From positions 1-38,817 of the forward strand of contig NZ_JAKCMV010000035.1 of assembly GCF_021440515.1 (NCBI RefSeq): a stretch of 38,817 nt of DNA, read 5' to 3'. Of this stretch, positions 7,450-16,696 are shown one piece after another. The first letter of the stretch is position 1. The number at the start of each line of letters is the position of its first letter. The notes beneath the pieces were generated by a model. That model made no database searches. It saw only the letters and a program-made list of their open reading frames with translations, and was not told where the DNA came from. The DNA is from Enterobacter asburiae (lineage in GTDB: Bacteria; Pseudomonadota; Gammaproteobacteria; Enterobacterales; Enterobacteriaceae). The translations under genes and the position numbers were made by a program.

Positions 7450-9023
7450 TATGAATTTTTCTCCTGCGTTTTCGCGTCAGCTGACGTGTGTGATGCCTGG
7501 AGCAATACGCTCGGCGTGGAGTTGGTATCACGCATCAGCTGCATCAGGGTGTCTTCGCCCGGGATCCCATCCACATGCAGATCCATTTTTTGCTGGAACT
7601 CACGGGTGCGTTTCATCATCTCCGCCGTCCAGGTCTGGGCGTGCGTTTCCGGCTGGGACAGGGCCTGGCTCAGCTGCTGGTCGAGCCAGGTTAAATCTTT
7701 GCTGCCGCTTGCGGCGCTAATTTCATCTTTACCGTCCGGCGTCAGGCGATGCAGCTGCGTGTAGCTGCCGGTGGCATGTTGGTTAAACCATTTGCGGCTG
7801 ACCTGCCAGGTGCGGTTATTCAACAACAGATCGAGTGAATCTGTCCCAACGCGGGCGACCACGGCATAGTTAAGATGGTTGCCGGTTTTTAGCTCACCGA
7901 TCCACGGATAACCCTCTTTCGCCAGTGCGTCGAGCGAGGCGTTACCCTGTTTACACATCAGGTTCACCTTCGCCGCGTTCTGGCACAGGGCATCTTCCGC
8001 CGACGCATCGTATCCCCACATCTCATACAGCTGATGCATGGCGTCAGGCTGGTTGACCATCTCATCGTCGATGGCAGGCACAGCCGGGGCTTTCACCTTC
8101 GGCGTCTGGTGGTGCCAGCTCGCCGGAACCGGCAGCGGCACGGGCAGCTTCGCGTTGATGGCCGAGGTCATGTACCAGCCGCAGGCGGCAAACAGCACGG
8201 AGGCAAACAGCCCGACGGTTGCCAGACCCTTGCCGCGTTTTTTCGCAGGCAACGCTTCACCGGCCGCCAGGCGTAAATGATGTGGTCCCACCATCGGGGC
8301 ACGTTCGGTCCACGTGGCGAGAAGTGACAGATGCGCCAGCTCGTTGAATTTGCAGACGTGGCCTTTGGTCAGCGCGTGCATTTTGCGCACGCGGGCCGGA
8401 GCAATCGGGGATTTATCCGCGCCGTGTTCTTCACACTGTGCCTGCACGTAGTTGAGATATTCACGGCAGGTCAGCGCGCGCAGCGTGTGGCGCGTGTGGA
8501 CATATTCCTGAAGGCCGGACTGCGTCATCAGCGCCGCGTCCTGATCCGCGTCACCCATCAGCACAATGGATAAGGCGAAATCCAGCTCCTGCGCGCGCGT
8601 CAGCAGCATGGCCAGCACGTCGCGACAGTTCTCTTTCATCGCTTCGACGTGCGAAATCACCAGCACTTTGCGGCTGCTCTTACGGGAAGAGGCGTCCTGC
8701 CACTGACGCAGCACAGCGTCAACGGCCTGAATGCGGGAATGACTCTCTTTCGTGCCGGGGTTGAGCTTGTAGAGCAGGCTGCTGGCGCTCAGTTTTGGAA
8801 ATGCATTAATCGCCAGCACCGCCAGGCTATTGGCTTTCAATGCATCGCTAAACTGACCGAGCAGCTGCGCGTCGTGGCAAAAGAGTCCTGTAATACCCGC
8901 CTGCTGTGTTTTCTCTTTAAGCAGGTTGAACACATCCTGGTGATAAGGCACGAAAAAATCACCCGATGGACGGGTGACCTTTCTGAATGGCGGAGTTTTG
9001 AAATTAAAGTGACTCTGATACAT
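7449..9023 (-). CDS. gspA: GspA-like secretin-assembly protein with degenerate ATPase domain
   Basis: A 524-residue protein of the ExeA/GspA type. It opens with the family's MYQSHFNFKTPPF (ExeA-like), then an AAA+-shaped region (about 35-250), one membrane span (about 266-286), a C39-peptidase-like periplasmic domain (about 328-430, LYEMWGYDAS and WIGELKTG) similar to E. coli GspA, and a peptidoglycan-binding segment (about 468-500, MDLHVDGIPGEDTL). The place of Walker A reads GITGLFCHDAQLLGQF (43-58) with no GKT/S, and the Walker B strand reads VLVISHVE (120-127) with no Asp-Glu, so ATP hydrolysis is unlikely. The reading frame is intact throughout, so this looks like a retained pseudo-ATPase scaffold. 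It is co-transcribed with gspB and divergent from gspC. Confidence 0.88.
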   Translation of the reverse strand: MYQSHFNFKTPPFRKVTRPSGDFFVPYHQDVFNLLKEKTQQAGITGLFCHDAQLLGQFSDALKANSLAVLAINAFPKLSASSLLYKLNPGTKESHSRIQAVDAVLRQWQDASSRKSSRKVLVISHVEAMKENCRDVLAMLLTRAQELDFALSIVLMGDADQDAALMTQSGLQEYVHTRHTLRALTCREYLNYVQAQCEEHGADKSPIAPARVRKMHALTKGHVCKFNELAHLSLLATWTERAPMVGPHHLRLAAGEALPAKKRGKGLATVGLFASVLFAACGWYMTSAINAKLPVPLPVPASWHHQTPKVKAPAVPAIDDEMVNQPDAMHQLYEMWGYDASAEDALCQNAAKVNLMCKQGNASLDALAKEGYPWIGELKTGNHLNYAVVARVGTDSLDLLLNNRTWQVSRKWFNQHATGSYTQLHRLTPDGKDEISAASGSKDLTWLDQQLSQALSQPETHAQTWTAEMMKRTREFQQKMDLHVDGIPGEDTLMQLMRDTNSTPSVLLQASHTSADAKTQEKNS

Positions 9024-9281
9024 AACGACTTACCGGCTCTTCTCATGACTTGCGATGGGGCGAAAAGTAAGGGAAAGCGCGATCCTGGTCAATTTGCATT
9101 CAGGGTAAAAATAACCTGTCAGCCAGCCCTAACATCACGTTTTTTAACGGTCAACTATTTTCTTTATGAAAGTTAATGGCGAAGCAAGTGGTCGATAAAG
9201 CGCCGAATATTTACTATTTGCAGCACAAATTGGCGCAGCACGACGCTGCTTATTTTCGGTTTGCTAAAGGCCAGATGAATA
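9024..9281. promoter_or_regulatory. Divergent gspA / gspC intergenic region
   Basis: 258 bases separate the gspA and gspC starts, so promoters for both the gspAB and gspC-O transcripts should be here. The part from about 9060 to 9270 is AT-rich compared with the operon. I see no convincing -35/-10 pair or CRP site. A 65-codon frame beginning at 9176 crosses into gspC and is not considered a gene. Confidence 0.35.
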
Positions 9282-10055
9282 ATGAGGTTCTCATTTCTTT
9301 CCCGGTTGATTACGCCCTGCATAATGTTTGTATTGCTGATTTTTTGTGGGCAGCAAGGGTATGTGATCTTTAAAGATTATAAAAAAGTCTCAACCAAATT
9401 GGCGAACGCTGATAAGAAGCCACAAAAAAACCGCCGTACTGATAATAACTTCGGTTTATTTACCGCCGCAGTACGTCAGAGCAATCAGCCCGCCGCGGTA
9501 AAAGCGCCGCTGGCCGCAGAAATTGAAGGTATTGTCAGCAGTGACGAGGCCTGGCTCTCCTTTGCCGTGATTAAGACGCCCGGCGGGCAGAAGAGCTACC
9601 GCGAGGGGGAAAGCCTGAGCGGATTTAACGATGCCTATATAGAGGAAATTAATCAGGACAACGTCGTGGTTAATTATGAAGGCACCGAGCAGGTATTAGC
9701 CTTAAAAAAACCGGATTATTTCAGGGGCGGCGTTGAAAGCGGCCCGGTAACCAAATCGACGAAAGATGCGGGCGCTGACAGTCTGCATCTTGATGATTAT
9801 CTGGTGTTAAAGCCGTTAGTCGAAAAAGGCCAACTGGAAGGCTATAACCTCAACCCAAGGAACGCCTCGTCATTCTACAGCCATTCAGGGCTTCAGAAAG
9901 ATGATGTGGTGGTAAAAATCAACGCTGTCGATATGACCGAAGCAGCACAGGCGAAAAGTATTATCGCCAACTGGTCAAAAATGAAAGAAGCGGAGGTCGT
10001 CGTAAGACGCCACGCTCACCTGGAAAATATTCGGGTTAATGTTCTAAACAATTAA
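9282..10055 (+). CDS. gspC: Type II secretion protein GspC
   Basis: GspC links the inner-membrane platform to the secretin and helps select substrates. It has 257 residues: a short cytoplasmic tail, a membrane span (about 10-30), a periplasmic HR domain (about 70-145, LAAEIEGIVSSDEAWLSFAV) that contacts the GspD N0 domain, and a C-terminal PDZ-like domain (about 172-255, YSHSGLQKDDVVVKINAVDM). The ATG at 9282 has only a weak ribosome site (CCAGATGAAT), and no better in-frame start is visible. It is the first gene of the gspC-O operon; gspD follows after 13 bases. Confidence 0.93.
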   Translation: MRFSFLSRLITPCIMFVLLIFCGQQGYVIFKDYKKVSTKLANADKKPQKNRRTDNNFGLFTAAVRQSNQPAAVKAPLAAEIEGIVSSDEAWLSFAVIKTPGGQKSYREGESLSGFNDAYIEEINQDNVVVNYEGTEQVLALKKPDYFRGGVESGPVTKSTKDAGADSLHLDDYLVLKPLVEKGQLEGYNLNPRNASSFYSHSGLQKDDVVVKINAVDMTEAAQAKSIIANWSKMKEAEVVVRRHAHLENIRVNVLNN

Positions 10056-10068
10056 CAAGTGTACAAAC

Positions 10069-12003
10069 ATGAAGAAATTTCCTTGGGCATGCGTGGCGCT
10101 GACGGCATTGTCGTTATATTCCAGTTCGCTGTTAGCAGCTAACTTTAGCGCCAGTTTTAAAAATACCGATATCCGCGAATTTATTGATACGGTCGGACGT
10201 AACCTGAATAAAACCATTCTGGTCGATCCTTCCGTTCAGGGCACGGTGTCGGTCAGAACCTATAACGTGTTGTCGGAAGACGAATATTATCAGTTCTTCC
10301 TGAGCGTACTGGATCTGTACGGTCTGTCGGTTATTCCGATGGACAACGGTATGGTGAAGGTGGTGCGTTCAAGCACGGCGCGCACGGCGGGCGTGCCCGT
10401 TGCCGACAGCAAAAACCCGGGCAAGGGCGATGAGATCATCACCCGCGTCGTGCGCATGGAAAACGTGCCCGTGCGCGAACTGGCCCCGCTGCTGCGTCAG
10501 CTGAACGATGCGTCCGGTATCGGTAACGTGGTGCATTTCGAGCCGTCTAACGTGCTGCTGTTAACCGGTAAAGCCTCGGTGATCAACCGCCTGGTGGATC
10601 TGGTTGAGCGCGTGGACCGTTCCGGGATGCAGCGCCGTGAGATTGTGCCGCTGCGCTTTGCGTCCGCCAAAGAGCTCTCGGATATGTTGAATAACCTTAA
10701 CAACGAAGAGCAGAAAGGGCAAAACGCGCCGCAGCTGGCGACCAAAGTGGTGGCCGACGACGAAACCAATAGCCTTGTTATTAGCGGCACGGCAGACGCG
10801 CGCGCGCGTACCCGTACGCTCATCGGCCAGCTGGATCGCGAGCAGAATAATGAAGGAAACACCCGCGTGTTCTACCTCAAGTATGCCAACGCCAGCAAGG
10901 TGGTTCCGGTGCTGACCGGCATTGGCGAGCAGCTGAAAGACAAGCCGGGCGTGGCTAAAAGCAAAACCGCCAGCCCAAGCTCCGACCTGAACATTACCGC
11001 CGACGAGTCCACCAACTCACTGGTGATCACCGCTCAGCCAAACGTTATGAACTCGCTGGAGAAGGTGATCGACAAGCTCGATATCCGTCGTCCGCAGGTG
11101 CTGGTTGAAGCGATTATCGCGGAAGTTCAGGACGGCAACGGCCTCGACCTCGGCGTGCAGTGGACCGGTAAACACGGTGGCGTACAGTTTGGCTCAACCG
11201 GCTTACCGATAAGCCAGGTGAAAGCGGGCCTGAACAAAGGCGCAAGCTTTACCGGCCTGGCGACCGGCTTCTTTAACGGTGATTTCGGTGCGCTGATGAC
11301 CGCGCTCTCTACCGGCGGCAAGAACGACATTCTTTCGACCCCAAGCGTGGTAACGCTGGATAACAAAGAAGCCTCCTTCAACGTGGGTCAGGACGTTCCG
11401 GTCCTTTCCGGCTCCCAGACCACCAGCGGCGACAACGTGTTTAACTCGGTTGAGCGTAAAACCGTGGGGACCAAGCTGAAAATCGTTCCGCAGATCAACG
11501 ACGGGGACATGATCCACTTGAAGATCGAGCAGGAAGTGTCCAGCGTTGACGCCAGCGCCACCGAAGATGCGAGCCTCGGCCCGACCTTCAACACCCGTAC
11601 CATCAATAACGAAGTGATGGTACACAGCGGCCAGACCGTGGTGCTCGGCGGGTTGATGGAAAACGTCACCAAGCAGAACGTGTCGAAAGTCCCGCTGCTG
11701 GGCGACATTCCGCTGGTGGGACAGCTGTTCCGCTACACCTCGCAGGATACGTCCAAGCGCAACCTGATGGTGTTTATCCACACCACCGTTCTGCGTGACG
11801 ACGATAACTACAGCGCGGCGTCCAAAGAGCGTTACGACCAGATGCGCGCGCGCCAGCAGCAGCGTCTTGAAGAGAAGAAGCTCGGCATCGTGGAGCCTAC
11901 TGATAACGCCGTGCTACCAGCATTTCCGGGCACAACCAGCAGCGTTGCGCCGGTGAAAACCAGCACCACGTCTGCGGCGACCCGCAATCCGTTTAAAGAA
12001 TAG
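10069..12003 (+). CDS. gspD: Type II secretion outer-membrane secretin GspD
   Basis: GspD forms the outer-membrane channel through which folded exoproteins leave. It has 644 residues with a Sec signal peptide ([16 protein letters not shown]..., cleaved near residue 23), then N0 (about 24-100), N1-N3 repeats (about 125-330) and the secretin barrel domain (about 345-580) with [14 protein letters not shown] near its end. The last about 60 residues (from [16 protein letters not shown]) form the S-domain region where a pilotin would bind. No pilotin gene (gspS) is present in the window. Only a weak Shine-Dalgarno precedes the ATG, so translation may depend on gspC. Confidence 0.97.
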   Translation: MKKFPWACVALTALSLYSSSLLAANFSASFKNTDIREFIDTVGRNLNKTILVDPSVQGTVSVRTYNVLSEDEYYQFFLSVLDLYGLSVIPMDNGMVKVVRSSTARTAGVPVADSKNPGKGDEIITRVVRMENVPVRELAPLLRQLNDASGIGNVVHFEPSNVLLLTGKASVINRLVDLVERVDRSGMQRREIVPLRFASAKELSDMLNNLNNEEQKGQNAPQLATKVVADDETNSLVISGTADARARTRTLIGQLDREQNNEGNTRVFYLKYANASKVVPVLTGIGEQLKDKPGVAKSKTASPSSDLNITADESTNSLVITAQPNVMNSLEKVIDKLDIRRPQVLVEAIIAEVQDGNGLDLGVQWTGKHGGVQFGSTGLPISQVKAGLNKGASFTGLATGFFNGDFGALMTALSTGGKNDILSTPSVVTLDNKEASFNVGQDVPVLSGSQTTSGDNVFNSVERKTVGTKLKIVPQINDGDMIHLKIEQEVSSVDASATEDASLGPTFNTRTINNEVMVHSGQTVVLGGLMENVTKQNVSKVPLLGDIPLVGQLFRYTSQDTSKRNLMVFIHTTVLRDDDNYSAASKERYDQMRARQQQRLEEKKLGIVEPTDNAVLPAFPGTTSSVAPVKTSTTSAATRNPFKE

Positions 12004-12017
12004 GGCGGGGGCGTAAC

Positions 12018-13496
12018 GTGAACGAACTGAGTAAATATCTGTGCAGCAGTAGCTACGCAAAGGACAACGGTATCCTGTTTTACAACGACGAGGTGTACGT
12101 CCGCGAAGACGTCCCGGCGTTTGCTCTGCTGGAGATGCGCCGGGTTCTGGAGCGTTCTTTCGTTCCCGTCACCCTGACGCCCGAGGCGTTTGACGAGATG
12201 CTGGGGAAAATCTGGCAGCAGAACAGCGGCGTTTCTCAGCAGCTGGTTGACGACATGGATGCGGATATCGATCTGATGGCGTTAACCGAGGAGATCCCCG
12301 ACAACGAGGATCTGCTGGATAACGACGAAAACTCGCCGGTGATCCGCCTGATCAACGCCATTCTCGGCGAGGCGGTTAAAGACGGCGCGTCGGATATTCA
12401 CATTGAAACCTTCGAGCGCACGCTGAGCATCCGTTTTCGCGTTGACGGCGTGCTGCGCCCGGTGCTGCAACCGGCGCGTAAGCTCGCGCCGCTGCTGGTC
12501 TCGCGTATCAAGGTGATGTCAAAACTCGACATCGCGGAAAAGCGCCTGCCGCAGGATGGGCGTATTTCACTGCGCATTGGCCGCAAAGCCATCGACGTGC
12601 GTGTGTCCACCATTCCGTCGCAGTATGGCGAACGCGTGGTCATGCGTTTGCTCGATAAAAGTAATCTCAAGCCGGATATCAACAAGCTCGGCCTGATTGA
12701 TGAAGAGCTGGAAAAACTCAAAGGGCTGATAGACCGCCCGCACGGCATTATCCTGGTCACCGGGCCAACGGGTTCCGGTAAAAGTACCACCCTGTACGCC
12801 ATTCTGTCGGCGCTGAACGGCCACGAACGCAACATCCTGACCGTTGAAGACCCGATTGAATATGAGCTGGAAGGGGTGGGACAGACGCAGGTTAACCCGC
12901 GCGTGGACATGACCTTTGCCCGCGGGCTGCGCGCCATTTTGCGTCAGGACCCGGACGTGGTGATGATCGGTGAAATCCGTGACGGCGAGACTGCGCAGAT
13001 TGCCGTGCAGGCGTCACTGACCGGTCACCTGGTCATGTCTACGCTGCACACCAACAGCGCCGCCGGGGCGATTACGCGTCTGCGCGATATGGGGCTGGAG
13101 TCATTCTTAATTGGTTCATCGCTGCTCGGCGTCATTGCCCAGCGTCTGGTTCGTCGCCTGTGTCCGCACTGCCGCACGACCAGTCCGCTGGACGACAATG
13201 AAAAGGTGCTGTTCAGCTTTATGGACGCGCCGCCGAAGGCGATTTATCGCGCGGTCGGGTGTGAACACTGCCGCCAGAGCGGCTATCAGGGGCGTGCGGG
13301 TATTCATGAATTTCTGGTGGTCGACAGCACCATGCGTCGCGCTATTCATGAAGATAAAGACGAAATGTCTATCGAAACGCAGCTCTTTAAGCAGGCGTAC
13401 AGCCTGCGTGAAAACGGCCTGCTGAAGGTGATTAGCGGCGTGACCTCACTTGAAGAGGTGATGCGCGTCACCGCCGAGCGTGGAGGGGACGAGTAA
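12018..13496 (+). CDS. gspE: Type II secretion cytoplasmic ATPase GspE
   Basis: GspE is the hexameric ATPase that drives pseudopilus assembly. It starts with GTG at 12018 behind a GGGGGCG ribosome site and has 492 residues. An N-terminal GspL-binding domain (about 1-95) is followed by the ATPase core: Walker A GPTGSGKS (249-256), Asp box, Walker B region [13 protein letters not shown], and the His box [13 protein letters not shown] zinc-binding four-cysteine element CPHC...CEHC lies at about 390-425. All catalytic motifs are intact. The stop overlaps gspF by one base (TAATG). Confidence 0.97.
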   Translation: MNELSKYLCSSSYAKDNGILFYNDEVYVREDVPAFALLEMRRVLERSFVPVTLTPEAFDEMLGKIWQQNSGVSQQLVDDMDADIDLMALTEEIPDNEDLLDNDENSPVIRLINAILGEAVKDGASDIHIETFERTLSIRFRVDGVLRPVLQPARKLAPLLVSRIKVMSKLDIAEKRLPQDGRISLRIGRKAIDVRVSTIPSQYGERVVMRLLDKSNLKPDINKLGLIDEELEKLKGLIDRPHGIILVTGPTGSGKSTTLYAILSALNGHERNILTVEDPIEYELEGVGQTQVNPRVDMTFARGLRAILRQDPDVVMIGEIRDGETAQIAVQASLTGHLVMSTLHTNSAAGAITRLRDMGLESFLIGSSLLGVIAQRLVRRLCPHCRTTSPLDDNEKVLFSFMDAPPKAIYRAVGCEHCRQSGYQGRAGIHEFLVVDSTMRRAIHEDKDEMSIETQLFKQAYSLRENGLLKVISGVTSLEEVMRVTAERGGDE

Positions 13497-14704
13497 TGGC
13501 CTTCTACGCATGGACGGCGACGGACGCAGCGGGGAAAACCCGGCGCGGCACCTTGCAGGCCGAAGGGCAAAAGCAGGTTCGCCAGACGCTGCGCGAACAA
13601 AAGCTGATGCCGGTCAGCATCACTGAAACCCGTGAAAAAGCGGTGGCGGGGAAAGCCGCCACCGGGGCGAAGCTCTCCACGCCGGTGCTGTCGATGTTTA
13701 CCCGCCAGCTCTCGACGCTGGTGAACGCCGCGCTGCCGCTGGAAAGCGCGCTGAAGGCGATTTCCAAACAGACGGAAGACAAAAAGCTGGCGGCGATGGT
13801 GGTGGAGATCCGCGAAAAGGTAGTGGAAGGGCATACGCTTTTCGACGCCTTTAGCCAGTTTCCACGCACCTTCGACAAGCTCTACTGCACGCTGGTGATG
13901 GCCGGGGAGAAAACCGGCCACCTGGGCGACGTGCTGGAGAAGCTGGCGGAGTACAACGAGCAGCGTCAGAAGATGAAAAGTAAGCTGACGCAGGCGATGG
14001 TCTACCCGATCACCCTGACGGTGGTCGCCATCGCGGTAATCAGCATTCTGCTGGTTGCGGTGGTGCCGCAGGTTATCGAGCAGTTCACCCACATGAAACA
14101 GCAGCTGCCGATCACCACCCGCACGCTGATTGCGGTGAGTGATTTCTTGCAGGCCTACGGGATTTATATCGCCGGAAGCCTGGCCGGGGCGGTTGTCGGG
14201 TTTAAAGCCTGGGTGCGAAACAGCAAAAACCGCTTCAAATGGAACAGCTGGCTGGTCAACGGTTCACCGATTAAGAAGCTGGTCTGCGCCATCAACAGCG
14301 CCCGTTATATCCGCACCCTCAGTATTTTGCAGGCGAGCAGCGTGCCGCTGCTGGAAGGGATGTATATCGCAATGGACGGTATCGAAAATCTCTACGCCCG
14401 CCAGGTACTGGAGCAGGCCGCCGACACCGTGCGCCAGGGGGCGTCATTATATGCGGCGCTGGAACAGGCGAAATTATTCCCGCCGACCATGCTGTATATG
14501 ATTGCCTCCGGTGAAGAGAGCGGTGAATTAGGCAACTTAATGGATCGCGCCGCTGAAAACCAGGAATCGGCTTTACAACATCGAATTACTTTAACGCTGT
14601 CGGTATTTGAACCGGCGCTGGTGGTATCCATGGCAACGATTGTTTTATTCATCGTGCTGTCAATATTACAACCGCTTCTGCAACTTAATAATATGGTAGG
14701 TTAA
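13496..14704 (+). CDS. gspF: Type II secretion inner-membrane platform protein GspF
   Basis: GspF is the polytopic core of the assembly platform. It has 402 residues with two homologous T2SSF domains (about 65-190 and 270-395), each with the typical FTRQLSTLVNAALPLESAL-like or ARYIRTLSILQASSVPLLEG start. Three membrane spans are seen at about 165-190, 218-240 and 372-397. The ATG overlaps the gspE stop (TAATG), and gspG begins 4 bases after its stop. Length and motifs are normal for the family. Confidence 0.97.
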   Translation: MAFYAWTATDAAGKTRRGTLQAEGQKQVRQTLREQKLMPVSITETREKAVAGKAATGAKLSTPVLSMFTRQLSTLVNAALPLESALKAISKQTEDKKLAAMVVEIREKVVEGHTLFDAFSQFPRTFDKLYCTLVMAGEKTGHLGDVLEKLAEYNEQRQKMKSKLTQAMVYPITLTVVAIAVISILLVAVVPQVIEQFTHMKQQLPITTRTLIAVSDFLQAYGIYIAGSLAGAVVGFKAWVRNSKNRFKWNSWLVNGSPIKKLVCAINSARYIRTLSILQASSVPLLEGMYIAMDGIENLYARQVLEQAADTVRQGASLYAALEQAKLFPPTMLYMIASGEESGELGNLMDRAAENQESALQHRITLTLSVFEPALVVSMATIVLFIVLSILQPLLQLNNMVG

Positions 14705-14708
14705 ATCA

Positions 14709-15158
14709 ATGGCTATAAAACGTAAAAACCTGGCTCGCCAGGCGGGCTTCACTTTGCTCGAATTAATGGTGGTAATTGTTATTCTCGGCGTGCTCGCCAG
14801 TATGGTTGTGCCAAATTTAATGGGCAACAAAGAGAAAGCCGACGCCCAGAAAGCGACCAGCGATATTGTCGCCCTCGAAGGCTCTCTGGATATGTATAAG
14901 CTGGATAACCACCGTTATCCGACCACCGAGCAGGGCTTGCAGGCGCTGGTGACTAAGCCTGAAATCGCGCCAATCCCGAACGGCTACCGCGCGGACGGCT
15001 ACATTCGCCGCCTGCCGCAGGATCCGTGGGGCAGCGACTATCTGATGGTAAGCCCGGGTGAACACGGTGCGGTAGATGTCTTTTCCGCCGGCCCGGACGG
15101 CGAAGCGAATACCGCCGATGACATCACTAACTGGTCCCTCGATAAAAACGCGAAATAA
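14709..15158 (+). CDS. gspG: Type II secretion major pseudopilin GspG
   Basis: GspG is the main subunit of the pseudopilus. It has 149 residues with a type III (prepilin) signal cut between Gly13 and Phe14 (RQAG|FTLLELMVVIVILGVL), and Glu at mature position 5. The C-terminal loop DGEANTADDITNW holds the acidic residues that bind calcium in GspG proteins. It needs processing by GspO, encoded downstream. The stop overlaps the gspH start (TAATG). As the most abundant component it is probably translated best; no separate promoter is visible. Confidence 0.97.
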   Translation: MAIKRKNLARQAGFTLLELMVVIVILGVLASMVVPNLMGNKEKADAQKATSDIVALEGSLDMYKLDNHRYPTTEQGLQALVTKPEIAPIPNGYRADGYIRRLPQDPWGSDYLMVSPGEHGAVDVFSAGPDGEANTADDITNWSLDKNAK

Positions 15159-15643
15159 TGAAAAAGCAACGCGGCTTTACATTGCTGGAAATTATCCTGG
15201 CGCTGGTGATATTTGCCAGCTGCGCCATGATGGTGGTCTCAACAATTCCCTCGCGTAGCGGTGCGGATATATTTGGCCAGCAGTTAAAAGCCCTTGTGGA
15301 TTATGGTTCAGACCGTGCAGTGATGGACGGAAATATCGTCGGGTTAGTGATTAGCACGGATAAATATCAGCTGGTGACGCTCAAGAGCATTAACGGTGAG
15401 CGTCGCTGGGTGCCATTATCCGCCGGGCGAATTAATACCAAAGGCGATTTTCCTGAAGAGATGCACGTCTCGCTCTCTCCGCAGCGGCTGGCCGCCACCA
15501 CGGACGCCGAGCCGCAAATCGTTTTTTTACCGGATGGCGAGATTGGCCGCTTCACGCTGACGTTGCAAAGCTACGACAAACAACACCATTTCCGCGTGGT
15601 GTCGCAGGGCGCGGCTCCCGTTTCGGTAGAGAACGATGACTAA
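15158..15643 (+). CDS. gspH: Type II secretion minor pseudopilin GspH
   Basis: GspH is a minor pseudopilin thought to join the tip complex to the GspG shaft. It has 161 residues. The prepilin cut site is KKQRG|FTLLEIILALVIF with the conserved Glu at +5. The mature part is a beta-rich globular domain ending in FRVVSQGAAPVSVENDD. It overlaps gspG by one base and gspI by eight bases (ATGACTAA), typical of the compact gsp operon. Assignment as GspH rather than another pseudopilin follows order and size. Confidence 0.92.
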   Translation: MKKQRGFTLLEIILALVIFASCAMMVVSTIPSRSGADIFGQQLKALVDYGSDRAVMDGNIVGLVISTDKYQLVTLKSINGERRWVPLSAGRINTKGDFPEEMHVSLSPQRLAATTDAEPQIVFLPDGEIGRFTLTLQSYDKQHHFRVVSQGAAPVSVENDD

Positions 15644-16022
15644 ACGCAAGGTAAAGCAAAAGGGGATGACGCTGCTGGAGGTGATGGTGGCGCTGGTGAT
15701 CTTCTCCACCGCCGCGCTGGCGCTGATGAACTCCGTCTCCCTGAACGTGCGTTTTACCCACGGTCTCGGTGAAACGCTCCAGGCCAGCTGGGTGGCGGAA
15801 AACCTGCTGGCGGAAGCGAAGCTCAGCAAAAGCGACTTCCCCGACGCCGACGAGCAGGGAACAGAAACCATGGGCGGGCGCGCCTGGAACTGGCACAAGC
15901 AGCGGGTCAAAACCGCCGGTAACGTCTGGGCCAGCGAAGTGCGCGTCTATGCAGAGGGCGACGAAAGCCAGCCGGTCATCGCCCTGCAAATCATTCCGCC
16001 AGCAGAGAAGGTGAGCAAGTGA
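15636..16022 (+). CDS. gspI: Type II secretion minor pseudopilin GspI
   Basis: GspI, with GspJ and GspK, forms the pseudopilus tip. It has 128 residues and the cut site KVKQKG|MTLLEVMVALVIF, with Met instead of Phe at +1, common in GspI, and Glu at +5. The mature part shows the family's WVAENLLAEAKL segment. It overlaps gspH by eight bases and gspJ by four (GTGA). Confidence 0.94.
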   Translation: MTKRKVKQKGMTLLEVMVALVIFSTAALALMNSVSLNVRFTHGLGETLQASWVAENLLAEAKLSKSDFPDADEQGTETMGGRAWNWHKQRVKTAGNVWASEVRVYAEGDESQPVIALQIIPPAEKVSK

Positions 16023-16696
16023 AAAAGACGCGACGCCAGCGTGGCTTTACCCTGCTGGAGATCATGATCGCCCTGACCATTTTTGCGGTGATCAGCACCC
16101 TGGCCTGGCAGATCCTGGACGGCGCGATGCGCACCAGCTCTGCCACCGATGCCAGTGCGGCAAAGCTTAATCAGGTGCAGCGCGCCTGGAGCCTGATGGA
16201 GCGTGACTTCTTCCAGCTTCAGGCCCGCGCGCCGCGTAATGAATCGGACGTCTTTGTCCAGACCGACGACGCCATCGAGATGACCACGCTGAACGGCGTG
16301 AGCGGCAGCGTCCAGCTGGAGCGCGTGCGCTGGCGGCTGGAAGAGGGGCGTCTGTATCGCGATATCTGGCCCGCCATTGATGGCCCGGAAAACGTGAAGC
16401 CCGAAGAGGTGCCGATCGTAAACGACGTGAAGAGCATCGCGTGGCGCTTTTACAGCAAGGGCTGGCAGAAAAGCTGGACCGACAGCAGCCACCAGCCTGA
16501 CGGCGTGGAAGCCTTGCTGACGATGGAAAACGGCGATACCTGGCGCTGGGTGTTTACCACACCAGGAGACATGCCCGCCGTGACGGTGGCCGCGCCGCCG
16601 GAGAAAAAAGAGGCCGACCCGGCACAGGCCAACCCTGCCGCCGCCGGTTCGCCGCCCGCGCAGGCGCCCCAGGCCGCGCCAGGAGCACAGCCATGA
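16019..16696 (+). CDS. gspJ: Type II secretion minor pseudopilin GspJ
   Basis: GspJ is a tip-complex pseudopilin. It starts with GTG at 16019 overlapping the gspI stop (GTGA) and has 225 residues. The cut site is RRQRG|FTLLEIMIALTIF with Glu at +5. The globular part has the family's QRAWSLMERDFFQLQARAPR helix and the IAWRFYSKGWQKSW strand. The last about 35 residues, from AAPPEKKEADP onward, are almost only Pro, Ala, Gln and Gly, a low-complexity tail I do not expect in GspJ. The stop overlaps gspK (ATGA). Confidence 0.94.
   Translation: MKKTRRQRGFTLLEIMIALTIFAVISTLAWQILDGAMRTSSATDASAAKLNQVQRAWSLMERDFFQLQARAPRNESDVFVQTDDAIEMTTLNGVSGSVQLERVRWRLEEGRLYRDIWPAIDGPENVKPEEVPIVNDVKSIAWRFYSKGWQKSWTDSSHQPDGVEALLTMENGDTWRWVFTTPGDMPAVTVAAPPEKKEADPAQANPAAAGSPPAQAPQAAPGAQP

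Noticed and set aside
9176..9373. 65-codon plus-strand frame between gspA and gspC
   Set aside because: It overlaps gspC in another frame, has no ribosome site of note and no recognisable family.
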